A stretch of DNA of 64,000 nucleotides from Holophagae bacterium (GTDB taxonomy: Bacteria; Acidobacteriota; Holophagae; Acanthopleuribacterales; Acanthopleuribacteraceae): positions 48,348 through 112,347 of the forward strand of contig JAUIFE010000027.1 of the NCBI GenBank assembly GCA_030429565.1, written 5' to 3'. This document shows, one piece after another, positions 55,213 through 63,790 of the stretch. The position numbers and the translations under genes are program-made. Position 1 is the first letter of the stretch; every line of letters starts with the position of its first letter. The notes under the pieces were generated by a model, which did not search any database, had not been told where the DNA came from, and worked only from the letters and a program-made list of their open reading frames with translations.

Positions 55213-55243
55213 AAAGGCTCGTCGGCAACGACGGGCCTTTTTT
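55213..55243 (+). terminator. Intrinsic terminator of the TonB receptor gene
   Basis: AAAGGCTCGTCG (55213-55224) pairs with CGACGGGCCTTT (55229-55240) around a four-base GCAA loop, with one G-T pair, then a T-run to 55243. It lies 23 bases after the receptor stop. Confidence 0.9.
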
Positions 55244-55502
55244 CTTGGGTGTCAACTCTGCCCTGAGTCGCGCGATCAACCAAGAATAAATTTCAAGGTG
55301 AACCATCCTTTTTCCGAGCTTTTCGCTAATTCACGCATTCACAGATCATAATCTCCCTGAATGCACCTACGAGAATCCCGTACCGCTAAGGTCACCTCAG
55401 ATACATTTTTCAAAAAAGACCAAAAAGTTTTTTATCCTTTTTGTCTCATGCCACTTACACAACTCTAACGCGAGCCTTACGCGACATTTATAGAAAACGA
55501 AC

Positions 55503-55531
55503 AAAGACCTCATATTCCTCAGGTCTTTTTT
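55503..55531 (+). terminator. Intrinsic terminator without an upstream gene
   Basis: AAAGACCT (55503-55510) pairs with AGGTCTTT (55521-55528) around a ten-base loop, and the T-run continues to 55531. It lies 260 bp after the previous terminator and no ORF precedes it on the plus strand, so it may end a small RNA made from about 55290-55500. Confidence 0.65.
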
Positions 55532-55748
55532 GACCATTATCACAAAATCATATTTCCGTGTATTGCGGTTTTTTTCAATTTCTGTTTCAATACGTGTTGC
55601 CTACGGGAGCGGTAACATTCTCCCATTCTCCCAGACTGCCGGGCCCTAGGTGTTATGGAATATGAAAATGATCCTTCATTTCCTCAAAGATTCGAACTAC
55701 CCCTAAGCTTAAGTGTATTTTTCCCTACACGACGCTTTTTCTCCATCT

Positions 55749-55775
55749 AAGGCCGATTTACTCGGCCTTTTTTTT
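55749..55775 (+). terminator. Intrinsic terminator, possibly bidirectional
   Basis: AAGGCCG (55749-55755) pairs with CGGCCTT (55763-55769) around a seven-base loop, followed by eight T residues. On the minus strand it lies directly after the caspase-like gene stop and could end that transcript. On the plus strand no gene precedes it, so the AT-rich 55540-55745 stretch may also be transcribed. Confidence 0.75.
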
Positions 55776-56745
55776 ATTCGCGATGACCCGCAACATCGCC
55801 CTCATCACCCTTCCCCGTACCGTTTTTACCCGTTCGCACCACCACGCTGCCGTGGCTTTCAACCACCTTGATGCGATGGCGCACCGGCATGCGCGGCAAC
55901 ACCAGGCGCGTACTGAGGTTGCTCGCGCGACACACGGCGGGTTTCGTCAAGGTATCCAGCTTGGGGTCTTTCATCGCGGTGACCAAGCCGGCCAAGTCCA
56001 AGGCCTTGCTGTTCTGAAAAACCAGAATCAGGCGTCGCGCCAGCGACCCCATCGCCTTATCCTGGTCTGGGGTTTTCACCATAGGGACTTCCGTACCCTG
56101 CCGGGCGGCGAACAAAACGGGATGGGGCCCGGTGAAGGGTTTGTCGCGTCCTTCCGAAGCCGTCATCGCCGCGCCGAGCCGTGCGCCCGCGGGCAAGTTC
56201 CAAATCGTGCGGCGCCCCTCTTCGTTGTAGCCGTTGTCGAGCATCATCAAAAAAGGCAGCTTGCTTTGGGCCAAGCGCTTGTAAACCGCCGCCGTGCTGA
56301 TCGTTTGAGCCGCGAGCTGTTTGAGATGACGGGTTTCGAGAGGCGCTTTGGTGAAGGACCCAGGCAACGCAAGGTGTTGGCCCCCCTCGCCCATGGTGGC
56401 CCCGCAAAAGTAAAAAACGAGAAGCTTGGCCGGCGCTTTGTCCCGGCCCGCTTGGGTGATCAATGCGTCCAGCGCCGCAAAAACATCGTCGCGATCAAGC
56501 ACCGCGTTGCGCTTGGACGTTAACAAGGCGCCGTAAACCGCGCCACGGGTCGTCAATACCGACGCCACTTCCTTGGCGCTGTGGTTGGCGCCGTTGATAC
56601 GCCGCAAGGCAGGCCGGTTGGCTTTGGGTGCCGGGACAAAATGCTCGGAGCCTACCGCCAAAAAGTAAACCGAGGCCGGTCGTTTATCGCCGCCGCTCAG
56701 GGACCAAGGTAATACGAACAAACACAACAGACACAGATGCTTCAT
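55774..56745 (-). CDS. Secreted, catalytically dead caspase-like protein
   Basis: 323 residues from ATG 56745, chosen for a signal peptide (KHLCLLCLFVLPWSLSGG) and a GGAG upstream. The mature part follows the caspase/metacaspase fold: an initial VYFLAVGSEHF strand and ALRRINGANHSAKEVASVL helix, then LLVFYFCGATMGEGGQHLALPGS (about 107-130) and LPFLMMLDNGYNEEGRR (about 160-178). In active caspases these read FYFSGHG and LDxCxSG; here the catalytic His and Cys are both gone (GAT and DNGYN). It is therefore probably an inactive exported homologue, perhaps binding rather than cutting. It has no visible operon partner. Confidence 0.8.
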   Translation of the reverse strand: MKHLCLLCLFVLPWSLSGGDKRPASVYFLAVGSEHFVPAPKANRPALRRINGANHSAKEVASVLTTRGAVYGALLTSKRNAVLDRDDVFAALDALITQAGRDKAPAKLLVFYFCGATMGEGGQHLALPGSFTKAPLETRHLKQLAAQTISTAAVYKRLAQSKLPFLMMLDNGYNEEGRRTIWNLPAGARLGAAMTASEGRDKPFTGPHPVLFAARQGTEVPMVKTPDQDKAMGSLARRLILVFQNSKALDLAGLVTAMKDPKLDTLTKPAVCRASNLSTRLVLPRMPVRHRIKVVESHGSVVVRTGKNGTGKGDEGDVAGHRE

Positions 56746-56813
56746 GGGTCCGGCTCCAACGGGATTTTGCGCTCCCGGCAAGCATACCCGTTTTTACCCA
56801 CGCCTGCCGGCCG

Positions 56814-57386
56814 TTACCAGCGATAAACGCGCGCGAACTTGCCCAACATGGTGAACCAACGGCCGCCGGTCAGTTCCGGGCCGATTCGCTTCAGCGTTTG
56901 GTAAAAGCCGGCCGCCGGCATCGCCTGCTGAACCGTGCGAATGTGGCGACGCGGGACGCCCTTGCGAATAAGGCCGACCGAGGCATCGATCCAGTCGGCC
57001 TTGCGAAAGGCGTTGACCAGGTCGGCATGCGGCCCGTGATAAGGCCTGATTTTGTGGTGTTGTTCGATCAGCGTGCGCAAAAGGCCGGCGTCAAGACCCC
57101 ACCCGTGGCGGCGATTGTCGGCCAAAGCCAAATCGGCCGAGGGTTGCAGGTACGCCAATTCGCGCGCCGTCCACAGCGCGATATCGTGATATACCAGCGC
57201 GGTTTCGATCAGTTCGCGATGGTGCGTGTCACCCTGCCGGAAATATTGGATGTAGGTCAGCACGCGGTAAAGGTGGTTGCGATAGCCGGCGAAATCGGCG
57301 CCGAGGGTGTTTTGGTATGGCTTCAGCAGCGACTCGATCCGCTCACTGTGGGTAATGATTTGAATTGGTTGGCGATTTTGCGTCAA
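56814..57386 (-). CDS. HD-domain-like hydrolase
   Basis: 190 residues from a TTG at 57386 with GGAGG five bases before; a longer frame from 57407 is less likely. Metal-binding residues in HD order: NHLYRVL near residue 37 (H), VYHDIAL near 66 (HD), HH in EQHHKIRPYHGPH near 108, and ADWIDASVG near 130 (D). HD proteins hydrolyse phosphate esters of nucleotides or act on small phosphometabolites. The variant spacing fits a small stand-alone phosphohydrolase; the substrate is unknown. It precedes the caspase-like gene by about 68 bp on the same strand, with no strong evidence of an operon. Confidence 0.8.
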   Translation of the reverse strand: MTQNRQPIQIITHSERIESLLKPYQNTLGADFAGYRNHLYRVLTYIQYFRQGDTHHRELIETALVYHDIALWTARELAYLQPSADLALADNRRHGWGLDAGLLRTLIEQHHKIRPYHGPHADLVNAFRKADWIDASVGLIRKGVPRRHIRTVQQAMPAAGFYQTLKRIGPELTGGRWFTMLGKFARVYRW

Positions 57387-57486
57387 ACGTTCCTCCGTAC
57401 GGCACACTTGCCGTCGTTTTGTACTGGGTTTAAGGTAGTAGCATCAAACCTGACCGCCTATGACAAACAGCGACCGGATTCCGCCA

Positions 57487-58446
57487 ATGACGCCAACCCA
57501 CGTGTTTTTTCTTATTTACGACGGCTTTGAGGTGCTTGACCTGAGCGGGCCGGCAGCGGTATTTGCCGGCGCTAATACCGTACTTAGCCGCGAGCATTAT
57601 GTGGTGCGTGTGCTCTCGTGTGTGGGTGGACCGGTGCGCAGCGCGGCCGGCCTGGTCATGATGACCGAAGCCATGGACAGCGCGGCGCCGGGCGCAGCCG
57701 ACACCTTGTTTGTCGTCGGCGCCGGCGACGAAACCGCCTTGGCACGGGTCGTCGACAACGCCGCTTTAAAAGACTGGCTCATTACGGCCGTGGCACGCGT
57801 CCATCGGTTTGGTTCCTTTTGTTTGGGTGCTTTTGTGTTGGCCAACGCCGGTTTGGTGGCAGAGAAACGCGTGGCCACCCATTGGGCGGCTTTGCCCACC
57901 GGTGCCGCCAGTTACAGCGACGTTGAATTCGACGGCGAGTCGTTGTACGCCAAAGATCAACGCTTGTGGACCTCGGCCGGCGCCACCACCGGCATTGACA
58001 TGGCGTTGGCGATGGTGGCCGAGGATTTGGGCAGGCGTGTGATGGGCCAGGTCGCGGAGCGGTTGGTGGTGTCGGGTCACCGTCATGGCGATGCGGCCCA
58101 GCGCAGTCGCTTCTTGGCGGCCCAGGTCGCCGCCGCTGATTTGTTCCCGGAGTTGCCGGCCTGGTTGGATCAGAACCTAGACCGCAAGGTGTTGGTTTCG
58201 GAAATGGCGGCGCGTGTCGGCATGTCTGAACGCAATTTTTACCGCAAGTTCGTCGCGAAATTAGGCGTGTCGCCGTCGAAGTTTTTGGAAACGCGCCGGC
58301 TGGAACGCGCCCAGGGTTTGCTGTCCGAAGGGTTGTCGGTCAAGGCAACGGCGGCCGCCGTCGGTTATGCCTCGGAAGCCAAGTTCCGTGTCGCCTACCA
58401 CAACCGTTTCGGCGTGAATCCAAGTGCCGACGGTGAGGTGAAATAG
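57487..58446 (+). CDS. GlxA-family AraC-type transcriptional regulator
   Basis: About 319 residues from ATG 57487; ATG 57460 would add nine. The N-terminal DJ-1/PfpI-like domain (about 1-170) has FLIYDGFEVLDLSGPAAVF, an SFCLGAFVLANAGL nucleophile-elbow region with Cys, and THWAALP. The C-terminal AraC helix-turn-helix pair has ISEMAARVGMSERNFYRKF-like and SVKATAAAVGYASEAKFRVAYHNRFG. GlxA-type regulators control small catabolic or stress operons; the effector is unknown. It diverges from the HD gene, sharing the short 57387-57486 region. Confidence 0.93.
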   Translation: MTPTHVFFLIYDGFEVLDLSGPAAVFAGANTVLSREHYVVRVLSCVGGPVRSAAGLVMMTEAMDSAAPGAADTLFVVGAGDETALARVVDNAALKDWLITAVARVHRFGSFCLGAFVLANAGLVAEKRVATHWAALPTGAASYSDVEFDGESLYAKDQRLWTSAGATTGIDMALAMVAEDLGRRVMGQVAERLVVSGHRHGDAAQRSRFLAAQVAAADLFPELPAWLDQNLDRKVLVSEMAARVGMSERNFYRKFVAKLGVSPSKFLETRRLERAQGLLSEGLSVKATAAAVGYASEAKFRVAYHNRFGVNPSADGEVK

Positions 58447-59732
58447 GTCGCGACAGGTAGTGCAGCGCATTGCTTTTTCGAAACTGAATCCTGGCTGATA
58501 GAACAACATGGGCCGCGACCATTTGCGGTGCGAACGCCGTGCTTTCTACTTTTTTAATTACAGAAACGGGATGCTTTACAGAGGTTCGCCAAGAGAAATG
58601 CGGTCACAACCCAAAAAATGGGTCGGCTGTAGCACATACGTCGAATGCTGCCGTCACCCAAGGTAACCAAACGCTCCTCAATGGTTTCACCGCCCCAATC
58701 CAATTGAGACCGTGACGACGCGCACCAGGCCTAACTCGCCATGAAATTAAACGAGGTAATGCGTTTTTTTTCATCCGATTAGATCACTCGCGGCGCGACC
58801 AACCCGCCGTGGCCTAACCCCCTTGGATCTTAGCTGGGGGCTGTATTTTGTTGTGGTTGTCTCGGTTGAAGGACGGACTTGACGGCGAGACGCCGGCCCT
58901 CCCCAATTGAGGTTGCCTACCACCATCAATGTTTCGCAACTTTGGCAGGACCTCGCCCTCAAATCCTCACCCTTTTGGTTGAGATCCTCATAAGGGCTCT
59001 TTCATGCCAATTTCATACTTTGGTTTCCAAATAATTTCTCTCGGAAATCAATAATCTTCTTAAAGGAGAAACAATGTACTCAAATACTCCACTTTTAAGA
59101 CCGCGCACGGCGGCGAACCCATCAGACTCATTCAGCGAAAACGGATCGATTGCGTGCCGCCGACCTAAAACCCACAGGACACCAATCACGACCTATCTAT
59201 ATTTACTTTCAGAGCTTTATAAAAACCATCAACAAGAATAAATCAACCGGTGCCACACAGTCGCCATCCTCGTCGCGACCACCACCTAGGTAAAAAAGAG
59301 AAGTTGTAAAACTTTTTCAGATACAGGTGTTGTACGAGTTCCACCTGCGAGGCCGGTTAAAGCCGCAACCTTGAGAACAACCCTTAGCGGCCCGTCTCGG
59401 GGTCTAGAACTTGCAATCGCCCCGCTGAAGGCAAGCAGAAGCATCTCAATTAACTCAATTAGAGACACACGCCGGCCGCAATCCCCCCGCCGGCACGGAA
59501 CCCACCGTTCCCATGGACCAAAACCAACGCAGGGACCTCCCGGAACTATCTAGGACCCCTATTTGATCGCGGACCGTCACGCTTGGCATTCCGTCCCAAA
59601 TCTACAGCTACTGGATCGCGGCCAAGGTGATAATCGCACAGCTTCTACTGCCGTGCCCATCAACCCATGTCGCACCAGCATCTTGTTTGACACCATCCAC
59701 ATGAATCGTCCACTTCTCGCTTGAGCCAATAC
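58447..59732. other. 1.3-kb gene-poor region
   Basis: The longest gap in the window. It is AT-rich in parts, with an apparently irregular composition. A short Shine-Dalgarno-preceded ORF lies at 59074-59241 and a small minus-strand ORF at 59608-59757. A loose GC hairpin (CCCCC...GGGGG, about 58818-58840) is visible. No tRNA, rRNA, insertion sequence or long repeat was found. It might be a decayed or rearranged segment. Confidence 0.5.
59074..59241 (+). CDS. Small ORF with strong ribosome-binding site
   Basis: 55 codons plus TAA. AAAGGAG ends seven bases before the ATG, the best ribosome-binding site in this gap. The peptide starts MYSNTPLLRPRTAANPSDSF and ends YLYLLSELYKNHQQE. It is basic, has no signal peptide or long hydrophobic helix, and resembles no family I know. 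It could be a small regulator, a peptide precursor or a chance ORF. No modification enzyme or exporter for a peptide product is nearby. Confidence 0.45.
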   Translation: MYSNTPLLRPRTAANPSDSFSENGSIACRRPKTHRTPITTYLYLLSELYKNHQQE

Positions 59733-59757
59733 CTATTCCGGGAAAACCGGCGGGCAC
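59608..59757 (-). CDS. Small minus-strand ORF, probable remnant
   Basis: 49 codons from a GTG at 59757 to TAG at 59610-59608. It overlaps the last 25 bases of the ABC ATPase gene in another frame. The peptide is strikingly protein-like: SSEKWTIHVDGVKQDAGATW followed by VDGHGSRSCAIITLAAIQ. The C-terminal part reads like the end of a larger, probably exported protein, so it may be a truncated gene fragment fused by deletion to the ABC operon. There is no convincing ribosome-binding site. Confidence 0.3.
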   Translation of the reverse strand: MPAGFPGIGIGSSEKWTIHVDGVKQDAGATWVDGHGSRSCAIITLAAIQ

Positions 59758-60788
59758 TGTTCCGGCATCATCACACCCACCTCGGCGCCGACCGCGAACT
59801 CTTCCCCACCCGCGTCAACCACGTCCATCGCCACCGTCGCTTCCGCTAACAATTCGATGCGGTACACGCAGGTGCCGCCGCGATAATCGATGTCGATCAC
59901 CCGCGCCGGGATGCCCCCTTCACGCACCAAGCGGCAGCGTTCCGGCCGCAAGAACACCTGCAGCGTCGCGTCGCTCGCGCCAGCCGGCGCCGGCCATTGG
60001 TGGAACCCCGTTTCGATGCAATCACCGCGCCGCGTTGCTTCGAAAAACGCACCTTCGCCGATGAACCCGGCCACAAACGGATTGGCCGGTGCGTCGTACA
60101 AGACCCGCGCGCGATCCACCTGCTGCAGCACGCCGCCCGCCAGTACCGCCGTGCGGTCGGCCATCGCAAAGGCCTCCTGCTGATCGTGGGTCACCAACAC
60201 CGCCGTGACGCCGTTGGCCTTCAAAATACGCCGTACCTCGCGGCTCAATTTGCGCCGCAAGTCCGCGTCCAAGGCCGAAAAGGGTTCGTCCAACAGAATC
60301 AAACGCGGATTCGGCGCCATCGCCCGCGCCAAGGCCGCGCGTTGCCGTTGCCCGCCCGATAATTGGTGCGGCAACTTATCACCATAACCGTCCAACTCAA
60401 CCATCGCCAACAGCGCCGCCACCCGTTCGCGCTGTTCGGCCTTGTCGCGCCGATACAAACCAAAGGCAATGTTGGCGCTGATGCTCATGTGCGGAAACAA
60501 GGCTGCCTCCTGGAACACCAGCCCCACGCCGCGCTGTTCCGGCGGTAGCACCCAGCCGGGGCGACTCACCACCTGGCCGCCAATCACCAGCTCCCCGGCC
60601 GTGATCGGTTCAAACCCGGCCACCGTGCGCAGCGCCGTCGTTTTGCCGCAGCCGCTCGGACCCAGCAAACACACAATCTCACCCGCCGCCACCGCCAGGT
60701 CCAGTTCGCGCAGGATCGGTTTGCCAGGCGTGTAGTGATGGCAGACGCCGCGCCATTGCAGCATAACTTCGGTCGTGGGTTCCGTCAT
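59733..60788 (-). CDS. Fe(III)-type ABC transporter ATP-binding protein (FbpC/FutC-like)
   Basis: 351 residues, ATG 60788 with AAGGA four bases before, one base after the permease stop. It has Walker A GPSGCGKTT, a Q-loop in GLVFQEAALFPHM, the signature LSGGQRQRAALARA, Walker B LILLDEPFSALD and a switch His in LVTHDQQEAF. The C-terminal ~100 residues are a TOBE-type regulatory domain common in the FbpC/PotA/CysA group. It drives import through the permease upstream, with the binding protein before that. Confidence 0.93.
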   Translation of the reverse strand: MTEPTTEVMLQWRGVCHHYTPGKPILRELDLAVAAGEIVCLLGPSGCGKTTALRTVAGFEPITAGELVIGGQVVSRPGWVLPPEQRGVGLVFQEAALFPHMSISANIAFGLYRRDKAEQRERVAALLAMVELDGYGDKLPHQLSGGQRQRAALARAMAPNPRLILLDEPFSALDADLRRKLSREVRRILKANGVTAVLVTHDQQEAFAMADRTAVLAGGVLQQVDRARVLYDAPANPFVAGFIGEGAFFEATRRGDCIETGFHQWPAPAGASDATLQVFLRPERCRLVREGGIPARVIDIDYRGGTCVYRIELLAEATVAMDVVDAGGEEFAVGAEVGVMMPEQCPPVFPE

Positions 60789-60789
60789 C

Positions 60790-62430
60790 TCATCCTTCCT
60801 TTTCCCGTTCCTGTTTGCCCGAAAAAAACATCAACAAAAAGACCGGCAGCAAACCCGCCAGCACCAACAAAATCGACGGTAACGCCGCACGTTCGTAGTG
60901 ACCTTCTGAAGTAAGCTCGAAAATGCGAATCGCCAAGGTATCCCAGCCCAGCGGGCGTGTCATCAGCGTAATCGGCATTTCCTTCATGACGTCGACCAGC
61001 ACAATCAAACAACCCGACAACAAACCATTGCGCAGCAGCGGCAGGTGGATGCGCTGCAAAATGCGCCGACGCGTGGCGCCCAAACCGCGCGCGGCCTCGT
61101 CCATGCTGGGGCGAATGCGCTGCATGGCGGCCTCCACCGGCTGAAACGAAACCGCCATAAAACGCGACACGTAACCGTAAAGAATGATCGCCACCGTGCC
61201 GTTGATGAGGATTTGCGGTTCCCAATCGGTCCAACGCGTAATCAGCGTGTAGAGCTGATCGTCCACCCACATCAACGGAATGTAAACACCCACGGCCAAC
61301 ACGGTTCCCGGCAGCGCATAACCCATGGTGCACAGCGCGACGAGGAAACGAACCCAGGGACGCGGGTTCAAGCGCTGCGCGTAGGCGGCGAAACAGGCGG
61401 TCGCGCCCAGGATCAAGGCGGCAATGAAACCCAGCGCCAAGGTATGGCCGAGCCATTGCCAATACCGTTCGTCGAACTCGGTGGCGAAGGTCGACACCGC
61501 CCAGTAACCCAAGTGCAGCAGCGGGATGGCGAAACCCAGCGCCAGCACGGCCACGAACAGGGCCGTCACCAGCCAGGCGCGTGCGCCGCGCAGCGGGAAA
61601 CGCCGCATCGCTTGATCCGAAACGGCGACCTGGTAAAAACGTTTCTGTTGCTGGGTCCACTTCTCCAGCAGCAGCAGCACCAAGGTGAACAGCACCAGCA
61701 GCGCGGCCAAGCGCGCGGCGGTATTCAGCGAAAAGAAGCCAAACCAGGCCTTGTAAATAGCCGTGGTGAAGGTGTCGAAGTTAAAGGTAGCGACGGTGCC
61801 GAAATCGGCGAGTGTTTCCATGGCGACCAGCAGCAGGCCGGCGGCAATCCAGGGCCGCGCCATCGGCAGCAGCACGGCGAAAAAGGCCTGGGTCGGCGTG
61901 CGACCGAGGATGCGCGCCACTTCAAGCGCGCGTTGGCCTTGTTGTTCGAAGGCGCCGCGCGCCAGCATAAACACGTAGGGATAAAAGGCCAACGACATGA
62001 CGAAGATCAGGCCCCACAGTGATTGCGGGTTGGGAAACCATGCGGGCCGGGCGCCGAAGAGGTCCCGCCAGGTGTTTTGGATCGGGCCGGATAGGTCGAG
62101 GATATCGATCCACACGTAGCCGAGCACGTAGGTGGGAAAGGCAAACGGCAGGATCATGGCCCAGCGGAAAAAGCGGCGGCCGGGAAAGTCACAGGCCGCG
62201 ACCAGCCAAGCCAGGCCGACGCCGAGCACAGTGGTAAAAAACAGCACCCCGGCGAGCAGGGCGGCCGTGTTGCCGACGAGGCGGCCCATATCGTTGCCGA
62301 GCATGTGGGCCCAGTGTTCGTCGGCGGGTACCAGCACGGCGCTGAGCACGACGAGGATGGGGGTGACAGCGGCGATGCCGAGCAGGATCAAGCCGCAAGT
62401 CCAACGATCAAACAAACGCAATCGATTCAT
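60790..62430 (-). CDS. Fe(III)-type ABC transporter permease, two-domain (FbpB-like)
   Basis: 546 residues with about twelve membrane helices, the size and twofold arrangement of FbpB/SfuB iron permeases. The EAA loops are visible in each half (ARGAFEQQGQRALEVARILG followed by RTPTQAFF, and EAAMQRIRPSMDEAARGLGATR). It presumably forms the whole channel alone, so no second permease gene is needed. It lies 64 bp after the binding-protein stop. Confidence 0.94.
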   Translation of the reverse strand: MNRLRLFDRWTCGLILLGIAAVTPILVVLSAVLVPADEHWAHMLGNDMGRLVGNTAALLAGVLFFTTVLGVGLAWLVAACDFPGRRFFRWAMILPFAFPTYVLGYVWIDILDLSGPIQNTWRDLFGARPAWFPNPQSLWGLIFVMSLAFYPYVFMLARGAFEQQGQRALEVARILGRTPTQAFFAVLLPMARPWIAAGLLLVAMETLADFGTVATFNFDTFTTAIYKAWFGFFSLNTAARLAALLVLFTLVLLLLEKWTQQQKRFYQVAVSDQAMRRFPLRGARAWLVTALFVAVLALGFAIPLLHLGYWAVSTFATEFDERYWQWLGHTLALGFIAALILGATACFAAYAQRLNPRPWVRFLVALCTMGYALPGTVLAVGVYIPLMWVDDQLYTLITRWTDWEPQILINGTVAIILYGYVSRFMAVSFQPVEAAMQRIRPSMDEAARGLGATRRRILQRIHLPLLRNGLLSGCLIVLVDVMKEMPITLMTRPLGWDTLAIRIFELTSEGHYERAALPSILLVLAGLLPVFLLMFFSGKQEREKEG

Positions 62431-62494
62431 AAAAAGACAGTGTCCCGAGGGCGGGTTGACGCGCGCACGGGGCCCGCGTCGTATTCAGGGTGGC

Positions 62495-63517
62495 TTAGCG
62501 GTAGCCGGCGCGGTCCATCAAACGGATCGCTTCGGCTTGCAGTTCGCCGGCTTTGCTGAGGTTGAGCGTGTTCTGTTTGAACGCGCCCCAGGCGACGACT
62601 TCGTCGGCGGGTTTGGCTTCGTCGGTGACGGGGTACTCCATGTTGCCTTGGGCCAGCATGGCTTGGGCTTTGGGGCCGGCGAGCCATTCCATCAAACGCA
62701 GCGCGTTGGCTTCGTGTTTGGGGTGGGCGGTGAGTGCGGCGCCGGAGATGTTGACATGGACACCGGACCCGTCCTGGTCGGGCCAGTACACGGCCAGCGG
62801 CAGTTCGGGGTGTTTTTTGAGCAAGCGGCCGAGGTAGTAGGTGTTGACGATGCCGACGCTGCCGGCGCCTTCGGCGAGGGCTTCGAGTAGTTTGGTGTCG
62901 CTGGAGTAAACGGGTTGGGCGAGGTTATCGACCCAGCCTTCGACGATTTTTTGCGCTTGTGCTTCGCCGTGTTCGGCGATCAGCATGGCGACCAGCGATT
63001 GGTTGTAGACCTTTTTGGACGTGCGCAGCAGCAGTTGGTCTTTCCACTTGGGGTCGGCCAGGTCGGCGTAGCCTTTGAGCTGTTCGGGTTTGACTTTGTT
63101 GGTGTTGTAAACGATGGTGCGGGCGCGAATCGAAAAGCCGTACCAGGTGTGGTCGGGATCGCGCAGGTGGGCGGGAATCTTGGCGTCGAGCACTTCCGAT
63201 TGGATCGGCTTAATCACCTTCATTTGTTTGGCTTGCCACAGGTTGCCGGCGTCGACGGTCATGAGGATGTCGGCTTGGCCGCGACGGCCTTCGGCTTTGA
63301 GGCGCTGCAGCAATGGGCCTTCTTTGTCGGTGTGGGTGACGACCTCGATGCCGGTCTCTTGTTGGAAGGCTTCGAAGATCGGTTTGATCAGGTGCTCGTT
63401 GCGCGACGAGTAAACGACGACCTGTTCGCCGGCGTGGAGGCTGGTGAGCGTGGTGGCGATGCAGAGCAAGAAGGAAAGGCTTTTAACGCCGAAACGGAGT
63501 GGGAAAAAGTGGTTCAC
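62495..63517 (-). CDS. Fe(III) ABC transporter substrate-binding protein (FbpA/FutA-like)
   Basis: 340 residues from a GTG at 63517 with AGGGGA six bases before; a longer frame from 63568 is unlikely. A signal peptide (SLSFLLCIATTLTSLHAG) precedes VVVYSSRNEHLIKPIFEAFQ, the classic FbpA start. TDKEGPLLQRLKAEG, ADILMTVDAGNLWQAKQM, VYNTNKVKPEQLKGYADLA and SVGIVNTYYLGRLL follow; the paired Tyr residues in NTYYLGR are typical iron(III) ligands. It delivers Fe(III) to the permease. A Fur-like inverted repeat lies about 80 bp upstream. Confidence 0.94.
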   Translation of the reverse strand: MNHFFPLRFGVKSLSFLLCIATTLTSLHAGEQVVVYSSRNEHLIKPIFEAFQQETGIEVVTHTDKEGPLLQRLKAEGRRGQADILMTVDAGNLWQAKQMKVIKPIQSEVLDAKIPAHLRDPDHTWYGFSIRARTIVYNTNKVKPEQLKGYADLADPKWKDQLLLRTSKKVYNQSLVAMLIAEHGEAQAQKIVEGWVDNLAQPVYSSDTKLLEALAEGAGSVGIVNTYYLGRLLKKHPELPLAVYWPDQDGSGVHVNISGAALTAHPKHEANALRLMEWLAGPKAQAMLAQGNMEYPVTDEAKPADEVVAWGAFKQNTLNLSKAGELQAEAIRLMDRAGYR

Positions 63518-63592
63518 AAAAAATCCCCTGGTGAAGAATTGAAGGAGCGCAGGGCACAAAAACGCCAAACAGCGATGCGGCCGGCGAACTAT

Positions 63593-63607
63593 TGAGACGC
63601 AGTCTCA
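63593..63607. promoter_or_regulatory. Fur-like operator upstream of the iron transporter
   Basis: TGAGAC-GCA-GTCTCA (63593-63607) is a perfect 6-3-6 inverted repeat, 76 bp from the start of the FbpA-like gene. Its outer arms (TTGAGA and TCTCA) match a common Fur-box layout, TGAGA-N5-TCTCA; the inner bases differ from the AT-rich centre usual for Fur. The transporter context supports it, but the match is by eye. Confidence 0.5.
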
Positions 63608-63790
63608 GCATAAACCGAACCAGCCGCAAAAACAACCGCCCCCAGCGCGGGCGCGGCGGCCAGAAGGTGCGATGGGCGACGGGGTCGTTAAACGAGGCCC
63701 AGTATCGCGCTTGGCCGAAGCCCACGCAACCCCAAATAAACAAATTGTTCAGCGTCGGGACGGCGGCAAGCAAGCGCGCGGGTGCGCGTA

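Noticed and set aside
58771..58962. Minus-strand 63-codon ORF
   Set aside because: Low-quality composition and no ribosome-binding site.
59286..59468. Minus-strand 60-codon ORF
   Set aside because: GTG start with no ribosome-binding site and no coding-like pattern.
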